A stretch of 64,000 bases of DNA from JBCCGR01 sp039029195 (GCA_039029195.1 JBCCGR010000015.1:21706-85705), one strand, 5' to 3'; counted from the stretch's first letter, positions 1 through 9,115 are shown. The notes: generated from the sequence alone by a model not told the origin. Translations and numbers: made by a program.

Positions 1-45
1 CAATCAGCCTGATCTGATCCCGAAAGAAAAAAGAGTGGTGGGCTA

Positions 46-1218
46 ATGCGGCGTACGCAAGTCGTCATCATCGGTGGTGGTCCATCAGGCCTTTTGCTGT
101 CGCAGCTTCTGCATCTCAAAGGCATCGATACGATCGTCCTGGAGCGCAAGACGCGAGACTATGTGCTCTCGCGCATCCGGGCCGGTGTGCTGGAAGCGGG
201 TCTCGTCAGCACCTTGCGTGAAGCCAGAACGGCTGACCGTCTCGACCGGGAAGGTTTTGTGCATGACGGCACGGTGATCTCATATGCCAACGACGAATTG
301 AAGATCAATTTCAAGGAGATGACCGGCAAAAGCGTCACCGTTTACGGCCAGACTGAGGTGACCCGCGATCTTTACGATGCGCGCGAAGCGATGGGCGGCA
401 CCATTCTGTTCAACGTGGAAGACGTCACCATAAATGGCGCCGACAGTGAGACACCAAGCGTGGGCTTCGCCATCGATGGCAAGGCGCAGGAAATCGCCTG
501 CGATTTCATTGCGGGCTGCGATGGCTTCCACGGCGTCAGCCGACAGGCGATCCCCGAATCCATTCGCAACGAATATGAAAAAGTCTATCCGTTTGGCTGG
601 CTTGGCGTCCTTTCTGAAACACCACCGGTCAATGACGAGTTGATCTATGCGAGTTCCGAGCGCGGCTTTGCGCTGTGCTCCATGCGCAATGAACAATTGA
701 GCCGCTACTATATTCAGTGTGATCAGTCCGATGATCCTGCGAACTGGTCCGATGATCAGTTCTGGGATGAGTTGCGCAGGCGCATTCCTGCACAACATGC
801 CGACAATCTGGTCACCGGACCGTCGATCGAAAAGTCCATCGCGCCGCTGCGGTCTTTCGTCTGCGAACCCATGCGCTGGGGCCGGTTGTTCCTGTGTGGG
901 GATGCTGCTCATATTGTGCCTCCCACTGGCGCCAAGGGTCTCAACACCGCTGCCAGCGATGTTCAGTATCTCTACCGTGCTCTCACCGAGTATTTTCTCG
1001 ATGGCAGCGTGGAAAGTATCGACAACTACTCACAAAAGGCGCTGGCGCGGGTTTGGAAAGCGGAGCGCTTTTCCTGGTGGATGACCAACCTCCTGCACCG
1101 TTTTCCGCACCAGACGGCATTCGATTTACGCATGCAGCGTGCGGAAATCGACTTCCTGCGTTCCAACCGCGAGGCGCAAAGCGTGCTTGCGCAGAACTAT
1201 GTGGGATTACCTTATTGA
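46..1218 (+). CDS. pobA: 4-hydroxybenzoate 3-monooxygenase
   Basis: A 390-residue class A flavoprotein hydroxylase that converts 4-hydroxybenzoate to protocatechuate with NADPH and O2, feeding the beta-ketoadipate pathway. The N-terminal FAD-binding GGGPSG lies at residues 10-15, followed by the PobA-typical SRIRAGVLE stretch near residue 42. The second FAD motif GDAAHIVPPTGAKGLN lies near residue 286. Length and these motifs match PobA closely. The ATG follows a purine-rich stretch. Its own promoter and any pobR lie outside the window. No protocatechuate ring-cleavage genes are seen here, so the gene appears isolated from the rest of its pathway. Confidence 0.95.
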   Translation: MRRTQVVIIGGGPSGLLLSQLLHLKGIDTIVLERKTRDYVLSRIRAGVLEAGLVSTLREARTADRLDREGFVHDGTVISYANDELKINFKEMTGKSVTVYGQTEVTRDLYDAREAMGGTILFNVEDVTINGADSETPSVGFAIDGKAQEIACDFIAGCDGFHGVSRQAIPESIRNEYEKVYPFGWLGVLSETPPVNDELIYASSERGFALCSMRNEQLSRYYIQCDQSDDPANWSDDQFWDELRRRIPAQHADNLVTGPSIEKSIAPLRSFVCEPMRWGRLFLCGDAAHIVPPTGAKGLNTAASDVQYLYRALTEYFLDGSVESIDNYSQKALARVWKAERFSWWMTNLLHRFPHQTAFDLRMQRAEIDFLRSNREAQSVLAQNYVGLPY

Positions 1219-1396
1219 TGTGACGTTTAACGGCCCCGGATAGCAGCGCAATAGCCGTTGAGGTACCTTCCGAACGCCCAAGCAAATGAACGTCTGACCA
1301 AATTTCACACAATCCAAACGACGCTCCATCCATTTCCAATTCCGGTTTTCGCTTTTTGCGGACTCACGCATTTGACTCAGTCCACCTGACATGATT

Positions 1397-1420
1397 TCCT
1401 GACTGAATGATCAGTCAGGA
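1397..1420. promoter_or_regulatory. Probable TetR operator (24-bp inverted repeat)
   Basis: Perfect 10-bp arms TCCTGACTGA / TCAGTCAGGA separated by ATGA, lying 52 bp upstream of the TetR-family gene at 1472. Length, symmetry and position fit an autoregulatory TetR operator. Binding by that protein is inference. The rest of the 1219-1471 gap holds no other gene. Confidence 0.6.
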
Positions 1421-1471
1421 TGTAAGTCTCAACAATATCTCTATCAGTATGCACGTTGGTGAGGCCCAAGA

Positions 1472-2164
1472 ATGACCCCGCCAACCGCATCGCAGTTGGA
1501 ACGACCCGTCGTTGAAGCCGTTGATCCCGGCAGGCGGTTTGACGCCATATTGGATGCGGCGGAGTTTGAATTTGCCAATCAGGGGTTTAAGGGCGCGAGC
1601 ATGCGTGCCATTGCGCAGCGGGCAAATGTGGCGCAGGCGCTGATCCATTATCATTTTGAAACCAAAGAGAAGCTGTTCGAAGCGATGGCTGCCCGGCAGG
1701 CCAATGCGATCAACGGTCGACGCGCGGAAATTCTCGACGAGCTGATGGACGACCCTTGCCTTCCATCGCTCGAAGCAGTGGTGGAAGCACTCTTCCGCCC
1801 CACCATCGAAACCGGGAATCGGCTTGCTCAGGGCGGCGGCGGATATTCCCGCATTCTTGTTTCGGTCGCGAATTCCATTGATCCGCGCGACCAACAACTC
1901 ACCGAACGATATTACGATCCAATCGCCCAGAAATTCATCAGCGCTTTCTGCACAATCGAACCTCGATTGAACCGTCAGGATGCGGTGTGGGCTTACATGT
2001 TTTCAATTGGCGTTGGCATGACCATGATGGCCCGCACGGGGCGCTCTGCCCGACTGTCAGATGGCCAGTGCGACGATAGCGACATTGATGCCATGCTGAA
2101 GGAAATCGTGACCTTTGTGTGCGGAGGCATAAGGGCACTGGTTGCGCAACATGCGCTGGACTGA
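1472..2164 (+). CDS. TetR/AcrR family transcriptional regulator
   Basis: A 230-residue regulator. The TetR helix-turn-helix occupies about residues 22-70, with the characteristic RANVAQALIHYHFETKEKLF segment. The C-terminal part is a ligand-binding domain of unknown specificity. It sits 33 bp upstream of a TRAP transporter operon on the same strand and just downstream of a perfect 24-bp palindrome at 1397-1420, so it probably controls itself and the TRAP - cyclase - BKACE genes. Which ligand it senses cannot be read from the sequence. Confidence 0.9.
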   Translation: MTPPTASQLERPVVEAVDPGRRFDAILDAAEFEFANQGFKGASMRAIAQRANVAQALIHYHFETKEKLFEAMAARQANAINGRRAEILDELMDDPCLPSLEAVVEALFRPTIETGNRLAQGGGGYSRILVSVANSIDPRDQQLTERYYDPIAQKFISAFCTIEPRLNRQDAVWAYMFSIGVGMTMMARTGRSARLSDGQCDDSDIDAMLKEIVTFVCGGIRALVAQHALD

Positions 2165-2197
2165 AGAAGACCGCTAGATCTTTCGAGGGAGGAACTC

Positions 2198-3268
2198 ATG
2201 AGGAAAGCACTACTAACACTCATTGCAGCCGCTGCGCTTGCCGCGCACGGCCTGCCGACAACCAAAGCGCATGCCGACGACATCAATGTCACGATTGTCG
2301 CCGGGCATCCACCGGTCTTTCGCTGGGTGAAGCACGCAAGCAAAACCTTCATTCCTGCCGTGAACAAGGCGCTGGAAGGAACCGGCCACAAGATCACCTG
2401 GAGCGAACAGTATGGTGGCTCGCTTGCCAAAGTGGGCGATGAATTGGAAGCGGTCGAAGAGGGCCTTGCCGAAATCGGTCTGGTGGCAAGCCTGTTTGAT
2501 CCGGCAAAACTGGCGGTTCAGAACGTCACCTACTTCACGCCGTTTGTTTCGTCGGATTCAACCGCAGTCTCGGAACTCATTGACGGGTTGCACAAATCCA
2601 CACCAGAACTGCGCGCCTCCTGGGAAGCCAATGGTCTGGAATATCTGGGTGCCGCGATTGGTATTGACGACTATCTGTTGATGACCAACTTCCCAGTCAA
2701 ATCCATTGACGACCTGAAGGGACGCAAAATTGGTGCACCAGGCCCGGCGGTAAACTGGCTAAAGGGCACGGGCGCGGTCGGCGTGTCGGGGAACCTCACC
2801 ACCTATTACAACGAGCTCAAAACCGGGGTTTATGACGGTGTGATCGTGTTTGCGTCCGCTGCACTTCCCGGCAAGCTCTATGAGGTTGCACCGCACATCA
2901 CCAAAATCGGATTCGGCGCCCAGTATGCCGGTGGCATTGCCGCCAACAAGGACTGGTTCGACAGTCAGCCGAAGGAGGTGCAGGACGCGCTGCGCGCAGC
3001 GGCTGAAGAAGACCGCATCGCCTATCACAAGGACCTCGATGCCTCGGTGACGAAGTTCCTAGAAATCATGCAGTCCAAAGGCGCGACCGTTACTGAAGTT
3101 GACCAGGCGATGCGCGAAAAATGGGCTGCTGGCATGGACAATGTGGCCAAGGTCTGGGCAGCCAAGCTTGATGAAGCCGGGCAACCAGGTACGAAAGTCC
3201 TGAAAATCTACATGGACGCCATGCGCGCTGCAGGTGCCACACCGGTGCGCAATTGGGATCAGGAATAG
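2198..3268 (+). CDS. TRAP transporter substrate-binding protein (DctP family)
   Basis: A 356-residue periplasmic binding protein for a tripartite ATP-independent periplasmic transporter. It has a Sec signal peptide (about residues 1-26, ending AHA-DD) and then the DctP fold. The conserved region with GRKIGAPGPAVNW near residue 176 lies around the carboxylate-binding arginine site. A strong GGGAGGAACTC ribosome binding site precedes the ATG. It is followed by matching small and large permease genes. The ligand is probably an organic acid; the downstream cyclase and BKACE genes suggest an acid degraded through a beta-keto acid, which is inference. Confidence 0.9.
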   Translation: MRKALLTLIAAAALAAHGLPTTKAHADDINVTIVAGHPPVFRWVKHASKTFIPAVNKALEGTGHKITWSEQYGGSLAKVGDELEAVEEGLAEIGLVASLFDPAKLAVQNVTYFTPFVSSDSTAVSELIDGLHKSTPELRASWEANGLEYLGAAIGIDDYLLMTNFPVKSIDDLKGRKIGAPGPAVNWLKGTGAVGVSGNLTTYYNELKTGVYDGVIVFASAALPGKLYEVAPHITKIGFGAQYAGGIAANKDWFDSQPKEVQDALRAAAEEDRIAYHKDLDASVTKFLEIMQSKGATVTEVDQAMREKWAAGMDNVAKVWAAKLDEAGQPGTKVLKIYMDAMRAAGATPVRNWDQE

Positions 3269-3340
3269 GGACGAACTGGCGGGTGCTTTCCGTGCAATCG
3301 CGAGTGCCCGCCAAATTCTCCATTGTCATCAACTCTACTT

Positions 3341-3441
3341 TGTCACACCCGCCAAAAGCGGGTGTCCAGGGCGGCAAATCGCGCTGGTTTTTGTTATCTA
3401 CTCCCAGTGCGACACTGGATTGCCGCTGCAGCGGCAACGAC
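3341..3441. repeat. Paired-hairpin intergenic repeat, copy 1
   Basis: Two hairpins facing each other in the 270-bp gap between the TRAP binding protein and small permease genes. The left one is ACACCCGC-CAAAA-GCGGGTGT followed by CCAG. The right one is preceded by CTGG and is the 18-bp palindrome TTGCCGCTGCAGCGGCAA. The same design (hairpin-CCAG ... CTGG-hairpin) recurs at 8011-8167 and 63258-63341. It may act on the mRNA between SBP and permease. Confidence 0.65.
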
Positions 3442-3538
3442 AATTGATGGGGCGGCCAACCGAGCGATCAGCGCCGCTTACACTCTCCATATCGTCAACT
3501 CCGCAACCACCAAGAAACCACTCGTCATCTCACACCAC

Positions 3539-4084
3539 ATGATCCAGATCCGCACTCTCATCGACCGGCTCACCATGGCGCTCAATGTCGTCGGCACGCT
3601 GCTGATCGTCGCGATCATGTTGCTCGTGAATGCTGATGTCATTGGTCGCGGACTGCTGAACCTGCCGGTCTCCGGCGTGCCGGAAATGGTATCGATGTCA
3701 ATTGTGGCGATCGTCTTCCTGCAGGTGGCGCAGACCTTCCGCATGAATCGGCTCACACGGTCAGACGCCCTGCTGGGTGCGCTGCAAAACAAACGCCCTC
3801 GCCTGCGCGCGGTCGTAGAATTAATCTTCGCCGTCGGCGCGCTGTTCATCATGTTGCAGTTGTTGCGGGCAAGCTGGCCACTGTTCGTAAAATCATGGGT
3901 ACGCAACACGTTTGAGGGCACCATTGGCGATTTCACCGCTCCAATCTGGCCGGTCAAGCTGATCATCTTGATCGGCTGCACCATGTTGATATTGCAGCTT
4001 ATCTTTCACGCCATTGATGCTCTGAAATCTCTGATCCACGGCAAACCGCTCGAGTCCGTCGCACCTCAGGAGGCCGAGCTTTGA
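3539..4084 (+). CDS. TRAP transporter small permease (DctQ family)
   Basis: A 181-residue membrane protein with four predicted transmembrane segments, the membrane anchor subunit (DctQ) of the TRAP system. I chose the ATG at 3539 (MIQIRTLIDRL) because the upstream extension runs through the 3341-3441 repeat and looks non-coding. The stop overlaps the TTG start of the large permease, indicating translational coupling. Confidence 0.88.
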   Translation: MIQIRTLIDRLTMALNVVGTLLIVAIMLLVNADVIGRGLLNLPVSGVPEMVSMSIVAIVFLQVAQTFRMNRLTRSDALLGALQNKRPRLRAVVELIFAVGALFIMLQLLRASWPLFVKSWVRNTFEGTIGDFTAPIWPVKLIILIGCTMLILQLIFHAIDALKSLIHGKPLESVAPQEAEL

Positions 4085-5391
4085 GCAATTTCGAAATCGG
4101 TCTGGCCTCTCTCGGCGTGATGGTGCTGCTGGTGTATGGCGGGCTGTGGGTGCCATTTGCCCTCATGCTCACTTCGTATGGCGGCGTGTGGCTGATCAAA
4201 GGATCGCCTCTGCTGGCTGGCAAACTGCTCGCACTCGCAGCTTCCGAAACCATCTCCAGCTACTTTTTCGGCGTTGTGCCGCTCTTCGTCCTCATGGGCT
4301 ATGTGGTGTCCGTTTCCGGCATGGGGCGGGATGCTTTCGATGTGGCAAATGCTTTGTTCAGGCGTGTGACCGGCGGGCTTGGTGTCGGCACGGTTGGTGC
4401 AAACGCCATCTTTGCCGCAATCACTGGCATTTCCATTGCCTCTGCCGCCGTTTTTACCCGTATCGCCGTGCCGGAAATGGTGCGCCACGGATACACCAAA
4501 CGCTTCTCGGTCGGCGTGGTGGCAGGTTCGTCGGTCCTTGGCATGCTAATCCCGCCAAGCCTGTTGCTCATCCTCTATGGCCTCCTCACCGAGCAATCCG
4601 TGGGTGATCTGTTCATTGCTGGCATCATTCCCGGCCTTCTGTTGGCACTCGTTTTTGCCGTTGGCGTTGTGGCGATGGCGCGAATTTTCCCCCGATTTGT
4701 CGGCGAGAACATCACATCCGCAGGCAATGACGACGAGATGAACGGAGCGGATCTGTTCCGCAAGGCCTTCCCGATTGTCGCCCTCATCGCCCTTGTGCTC
4801 GGCGGCATTTATGGCGGATGGTTCACCCCTATCGAGGCCGGCGCGGTGGGCTGTCTCGGTGCAATCCTGATCGGGTTGGCGCGCCGCCGCCTTGGCTGGC
4901 TGGATTTCTGGCAGGTACTAACCGACACCGGCCTTGTGACGGCTGCCATCTGCTTCCTCATCATCGCAGCACAGATGTATTCCCGCATGTTGGCGCTCTC
5001 CGGCCTTCCTGCCGGGTTCGGCTCGTTTGTGGCGGGTGCCGACATCGGCCTATGGGGTGTGGTGCTTGCCTATGTGGCGCTGGTGATCGTGATGGGCACC
5101 ATTCTCGATTCATCCTCCATCATGCTCATTCTTGTGCCGTTGATGCTCCCCGTCGTTGCGGGGTTCGACATCAATCTGATCTGGTTCGGCATCGTCACCG
5201 TGCTTGCCGTCGAAATCGGGCTGCTCACACCGCCCTTCGGCATATCCGTCTTTGTCATCAAATCAGCGCTCAACGATCCCGACATCACACTCGGCGACAT
5301 ATTCGCCGGTGCGGCGCCCTTTGCGCTCATGATGGTCGTGGTGCTGGCGCTGGTTTTATTGTTTCCACCCCTTGCAACCGCCTTGCTTTAG
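4081..5391 (+). CDS. TRAP transporter large permease (DctM family)
   Basis: A 436-residue DctM-type permease that carries the substrate with Na+ or H+. It has about 11-12 hydrophobic segments and the family's conserved stretches such as GMLIPPS near residue 157 and LTPPFG near residue 380. The start is TTG at 4081, overlapping the small permease stop, with CAGGAGG about 8 bp upstream. It is followed within 10 bp by the cyclase gene, so the transporter and enzyme genes share an operon. Confidence 0.93.
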   Translation: MSNFEIGLASLGVMVLLVYGGLWVPFALMLTSYGGVWLIKGSPLLAGKLLALAASETISSYFFGVVPLFVLMGYVVSVSGMGRDAFDVANALFRRVTGGLGVGTVGANAIFAAITGISIASAAVFTRIAVPEMVRHGYTKRFSVGVVAGSSVLGMLIPPSLLLILYGLLTEQSVGDLFIAGIIPGLLLALVFAVGVVAMARIFPRFVGENITSAGNDDEMNGADLFRKAFPIVALIALVLGGIYGGWFTPIEAGAVGCLGAILIGLARRRLGWLDFWQVLTDTGLVTAAICFLIIAAQMYSRMLALSGLPAGFGSFVAGADIGLWGVVLAYVALVIVMGTILDSSSIMLILVPLMLPVVAGFDINLIWFGIVTVLAVEIGLLTPPFGISVFVIKSALNDPDITLGDIFAGAAPFALMMVVVLALVLLFPPLATALL

Positions 5392-5399
5392 GAGATCTC

Positions 5400-6176
5400 A
5401 TGGCCCGCCGATTTGTTGATATTTCCGTGCCGCTGGAGGCTGATATTGCCTCCGATCCGCCACCCATGCTGCCAAAGATCGACTATATCGATCATCAGAT
5501 GTCGGCAGACCAGGTGATGGCATTTTTCCCCGGTCTCACAAAAGAACAATTGCCGGGAGGCGAAGGCTGGGCCGTAGAAATGCTGCAGATCGCCACCCAC
5601 AACGGCACCCACCTTGATGCGCCCTATCACTACCACTCGACAATGAACAATGGAGAGCGGGCAATCACCATCGACGAGGTGCCGCTCGAATGGTGCCTGA
5701 ATCCGGGCGTGAAACTCGACTTCCGCCATTTCGATGATGGCTATGTGGCAACGGCGGCGGATGTGGAAGCGGAACTCAAACGCATCGGCCATGAGCTTCA
5801 ACCCCTCGACATTGTGGTGGTGAACACGGCTGCCGGTGCGGCCTACGGCCAGCCCGATTTTCTGGTGAAAGGCTGCGGAATGGGACGCGAGGCAACACTC
5901 TATCTGCTGGAACGCGGCGTGCGGGTGACCGGCACGGATGCCTGGAGCTGGGACGCACCATTTGCGTTCACCGCACAGGAGTTCGCCAAATCCGGCGATC
6001 CATCCATCATTTGGGAAGGCCACCGGGCTGGCATGGAAATCGGCTATTGCCACATCGAGAAGCTGGGAAATCTGGAAGAGCTTCCGGCCGCCGGGTTCGA
6101 GATTTCCTGCTTTCCCTGGAAAATCAAAGGCGCATCAGCGGGCTTCACCCGCGCCGTCGCTATCTTCAACGAATAG
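5400..6176 (+). CDS. Cyclase family protein (kynurenine formamidase-like fold)
   Basis: A 258-residue member of the cyclase/KynB-like metal-dependent hydrolase superfamily. The metal site motif THNGTHLDAPYH is at about residues 71-82. The protein is longer than KynB (about 210 residues) and has no tryptophan-degradation neighbours, so it is probably a hydrolase or lactonase acting on the TRAP substrate. The ATG at 5400 overlaps a TAGGAGATCTC ribosome binding site and lies 8 bp after the permease stop. Substrate is unknown. Confidence 0.85.
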   Translation: MARRFVDISVPLEADIASDPPPMLPKIDYIDHQMSADQVMAFFPGLTKEQLPGGEGWAVEMLQIATHNGTHLDAPYHYHSTMNNGERAITIDEVPLEWCLNPGVKLDFRHFDDGYVATAADVEAELKRIGHELQPLDIVVVNTAAGAAYGQPDFLVKGCGMGREATLYLLERGVRVTGTDAWSWDAPFAFTAQEFAKSGDPSIIWEGHRAGMEIGYCHIEKLGNLEELPAAGFEISCFPWKIKGASAGFTRAVAIFNE

Positions 6177-6188
6177 GAAGGCAAAGAC

Positions 6189-7127
6189 ATGGCCAAGAAA
6201 ATGGACAAGGTGATCATCACCTGCGCCGTGACTGGCGGCATTCACACACCAACAATGTCGGATGCCCTGCCGATCACACCCGACGAGATTGCCCACCAGT
6301 CGATCGAAGCGGCGGAAGCAGGCGCTTCCATCATTCATCTGCACGCCCGCGACCCCGAGACTGGCCAGCCGACTCCCGACCCGGATGTTTTCATGCAGTT
6401 TCTGCCACGCATCAAACAGTCGTGCGATGCGGTGGTGAACATCACCACCGGTGGCGGGCTTGGTATGACCGTGGAACAGCGTCTTGCCGGACCATTGAAA
6501 GCGGAACCGGAAATGACATCGCTCAATATGGGCTCGATGAATTTTGCGCTGCACCCGCTCGCCAGCAAATACTCCACCTGGAAACACGATTGGGAGAAGC
6601 CGTTTCTGGAGGCCAGCGACGACTTCATCTTCCGCAACACGTTTCGCGACATTTCCTACATTCTGAAACATCTGGGCGAAGGCTGCGGCACCAAATTCGA
6701 GCATGAGTGCTACGACATTGGCCACCTCTATAACCTCGCCCATTTTGTCGATGCCGGGCTGGTGAAGCCGCCTTTTCTGGTCCAGTCGATCTTCGGCATT
6801 CTGGGCGGCATTGGCGCGGACATGGAAAATGTCATGTTTATGAAGCAGACCGCTGACCGACTGTTCGGAGACGACTATGTCTGGTCGGTGCTCGCCGCCG
6901 GGCGTTTCCAGATGCCGTTCATCACCCAGGCCGCCATGATGGGTGGCAATGTGCGTGTGGGGCTGGAGGACTCCTTGCACATCGGCAAAGGCAAACTGGC
7001 ACAATCCAATGCCGAGCAGGTGCGAAAGATCCGCACCATTCTGGAGGAGCTTGGGCTTGGCGTTGCCACGCCAACCGAAGCCCGCGAAGTGCTGCAGCTC
7101 AAGGGTGGCGACCGGGTGAAGTTTTGA
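6189..7127 (+). CDS. BKACE family beta-keto acid cleavage enzyme (DUF849)
   Basis: A 312-residue TIM-barrel enzyme of the BKACE (3-keto-5-aminohexanoate cleavage) family. Known members convert a beta-keto acid plus acetyl-CoA to acetoacetate plus a new CoA ester, using a divalent metal. The metal-binding HLHARDP motif sits at residues 50-56 (His50, His52). It follows the cyclase gene by 12 bp in the TRAP operon. The natural substrate is not predictable from sequence alone. A second, shorter paralogue is at 58277-59050. Confidence 0.9.
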   Translation: MAKKMDKVIITCAVTGGIHTPTMSDALPITPDEIAHQSIEAAEAGASIIHLHARDPETGQPTPDPDVFMQFLPRIKQSCDAVVNITTGGGLGMTVEQRLAGPLKAEPEMTSLNMGSMNFALHPLASKYSTWKHDWEKPFLEASDDFIFRNTFRDISYILKHLGEGCGTKFEHECYDIGHLYNLAHFVDAGLVKPPFLVQSIFGILGGIGADMENVMFMKQTADRLFGDDYVWSVLAAGRFQMPFITQAAMMGGNVRVGLEDSLHIGKGKLAQSNAEQVRKIRTILEELGLGVATPTEAREVLQLKGGDRVKF

Positions 7128-7189
7128 GGTGTGATCGCTGCTTTTCACAATCGCTCAAAGAAGTGCCGTTCTGCCTCGGCTGATCTACC

Positions 7190-7330
7190 TTGTTGTTTCC
7201 CTCCTCCAGCGGGGGAGGGTGTCGACGAACGTGGATGGGTGGGGGAGAAACCACCGACAATCCCCACCCGACATGACTACGTCATGCCACCCTCCCCTTT
7301 AAAAAAGGGGAGGGAAATAGAGGGTTATCG
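7190..7330. repeat. Long mosaic intergenic repeat (RIME-like), copy A
   Basis: About 140 bp between the BKACE and OsmC genes containing GC-rich inverted blocks: a TCCAGCGGGGGAGGGTG block, a GGGTGGGGGAG / TCCCCACCC pair, and a CCCTCCCCTTT / AAAGGGGAGGG hairpin. A closely similar copy in reverse orientation lies at 42146-42275. This resembles dispersed rhizobial intergenic mosaic elements. Confidence 0.7.
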
Positions 7331-7406
7331 CAATCCCTCATCTCAACTGAACAAGTCCTCTTGCACAGCGGACCGTCGAAACCCATCATTTTTCCTTAGG
7401 TGTTAC

Positions 7407-7916
7407 ATGACCAACGAAAACCCCAATGCCGGCCTGCCTCCAAAGGCACAGGTGCAGTTCGACTGCCATGGCGAGGCGACCGGCAAAATGCGCAATGAGC
7501 TTGACGTCTTCATGACGCAGCCGTTCGAGGAAGGCCCGTTCAAACTGGCCAGCGATGAGGGGTCGTTTCACGGTGGCGAAGCCTCCGCCCCGCCCCCGCT
7601 CGCGCTATTTGTCGCCGGGTTGACAGGTTGCATCATGACCCAGATGCGGGCCTTTTCGAAACGCATGGGCGTGTCTCTGACCGACTTGAAGGTCAACACC
7701 CGCGTGGTGTGGGACTGGGAAGCCATGGGCCGCATCTACGAAACCGCCCCCCACTCGTTTGAAATCGACGTGGACCTGGAAAGCGATGATGATCACGACA
7801 AGGTCGTGGCGCTCATCCACGCGGCGCAAAAGGGCTGTTTTCTGGAACAGACGCTGGGACAGAAAAACACCATCCGCCACCGCCTGAAACGCGGCGATGA
7901 ATGGGTGGAGGTGTAA
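7407..7916 (+). CDS. OsmC family protein
   Basis: A 169-residue protein of the OsmC/Ohr superfamily. The LFVAGLTGCIMTQMRAF stretch near residue 68 contains the first conserved cysteine. A second cysteine lies in AAQKGCFLEQTL near residue 145. Family members are peroxidases of the Ohr/OsmC type or thiol-related proteins. The ATG at 7407 is chosen because upstream sequence is a repeat element. It lies about 280 bp after BKACE and may be a separate transcription unit. Its link to the TRAP operon is uncertain. Confidence 0.83.
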   Translation: MTNENPNAGLPPKAQVQFDCHGEATGKMRNELDVFMTQPFEEGPFKLASDEGSFHGGEASAPPPLALFVAGLTGCIMTQMRAFSKRMGVSLTDLKVNTRVVWDWEAMGRIYETAPHSFEIDVDLESDDDHDKVVALIHAAQKGCFLEQTLGQKNTIRHRLKRGDEWVEV

Positions 7917-8008
7917 CGGGGAAGGATTTAATGGCGTTTCAACCGTTCATTCCGAGCGCACAGCAACAGGCCCGAGCCTATCCGATTTCACGAAGCGCAT
8001 CCTTTCTC

Positions 8009-8167
8009 CGTCATTCTGACGAAGGTCAGAATCCAGGTGCAGTTGTAGGAAGTTCGGAGTTAATTGGCGGGTAGAGACGAGCAAACACTGGTGTTCCGAG
8101 CCGTGCACCTAATGAAGATCGCACTCGTAGCAGCCTCACTTGGATCCCGGGCCAAGCCCGGGATGAC
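8009..8167. repeat. Paired-hairpin intergenic repeat, copy 2
   Basis: In the 337-bp convergent gap between the OsmC gene and the minus-strand ORF ending at 8255. The left hairpin is ATTCTGAC-GAAG-GTCAGAAT (8013-8032) followed by CCAGG. The right hairpin is ATCCCGGGC-CAA-GCCCGGGAT (8144-8164), preceded by TTGG and followed by GACG. The stems of the two halves differ, as if recombined from two element subtypes. No gene is seen in the gap. Confidence 0.65.
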
Positions 8168-8254
8168 GAAGAAGAGGATTGCGTGAGACTGAAACTGACA
8201 GACTCCGCACAACTTACCACACCTACCCCAAAATACTGGAAGGAGTCGCTGCCC

Positions 8255-9001
8255 TTAGTCCCGTCGCCGACGATTAGAACTGGGATCCATAATCTCATCA
8301 CGCCCGGTTGGCGCATCGCCTTGCGCCTCGCGTATTCCACGGAGAACGGACTCAACAGCAGCGCGGACGTCCACAGGTGCGTCGACCACAATCTCGATTG
8401 CTTCGTCGACATTGCTCGCCAGAAACTGCGTCACCTTCTGGAAAAGTTCTGTTTTGTCGAGGGTTCTTGCGCCAACCATACCTACCATGCCCCAGACGGT
8501 TGCCAGCACAAGGTTGCGAGCAGTGTGTTCACCTCGAGTCTGAGCTTTTCTGGCGGGTAGCCCCTCCCGCTCAATTGCCGCAAGCAATGCCCTAACGCGC
8601 TCGGCATCTTGTGACGTGATGACGTCGTTTTGGCGGGCGGCGATAACGACCCGTTTCGCCAGATCACCAGACAGTTCATGTAGAAAAGCACCCGTCTCTT
8701 CGTCCATTTCCCGACCGGCGGGAAAGCGTCGCACGAAGGGGGCGATGGAGCGGACGATGTCTTCAAACTGGCGCCGGTGGCTGGCGGTGAGCGCCGTCTT
8801 ATTGCCCTGAGGGTTCTCGCGCAGGTCCTGATCCATTTCCAGGTAGGAGCCGAACGTCACCGTGGTGTCGTAAAGAACGTCGATCTGTTCTGCGAGCTCT
8901 TGCGGCGCACAAGCATAGGCTTGATTCAGCCGCGCGAAATCCGGATCAAAACCCTCCCAATTGTATTCCTCTTCAATCAGCCGAGCGACATCGACAAACA
9001 T
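8255..9001 (-). CDS. Hypothetical protein, C-terminal part of a TGA-split ORF
   Basis: I do not recognise a family. The 248 residues from the ATG at 9001 are rich in helix-forming residues. A short hydrophobic stretch lies near residue 165 (LVLATVWGMVGMVG). The same reading frame stays open upstream from 9001 to a TGA at 9116-9118, with no ATG, GTG or TTG in between, and those 38 codons look coding. Beyond that TGA the frame continues as the 485-residue ORF at 9116-10573. No good ribosome binding site precedes the ATG at 9001. This is therefore probably the 3' part of one gene of about 770 codons interrupted by a nonsense codon, or a product of readthrough. Confidence 0.55.
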   Translation of the reverse strand: MFVDVARLIEEEYNWEGFDPDFARLNQAYACAPQELAEQIDVLYDTTVTFGSYLEMDQDLRENPQGNKTALTASHRRQFEDIVRSIAPFVRRFPAGREMDEETGAFLHELSGDLAKRVVIAARQNDVITSQDAERVRALLAAIEREGLPARKAQTRGEHTARNLVLATVWGMVGMVGARTLDKTELFQKVTQFLASNVDEAIEIVVDAPVDVRAAVESVLRGIREAQGDAPTGRDEIMDPSSNRRRRD

Positions 9002-9115
9002 TTCAAGCTTGTTCTGAATTGAAGCAAATTGACGTTGGGTGCGCGGATCGGCGGCAATTGCCGCGTCATTCTCATCGCCCTGAGGCTGAATTGCAAAGTG
9101 AGCGCCCTGCTTCTC

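Noticed and set aside
5400..6176. Kynurenine formamidase (kynB) assignment for the cyclase gene
   Set aside because: The protein is about 50 residues longer than KynB and there is no tryptophan-degradation context.
6135..7148. A 337-codon minus-strand open frame opposite the BKACE gene
   Set aside because: It is a codon-bias shadow of the plus-strand BKACE, with no recognisable domain and no ribosome binding site.
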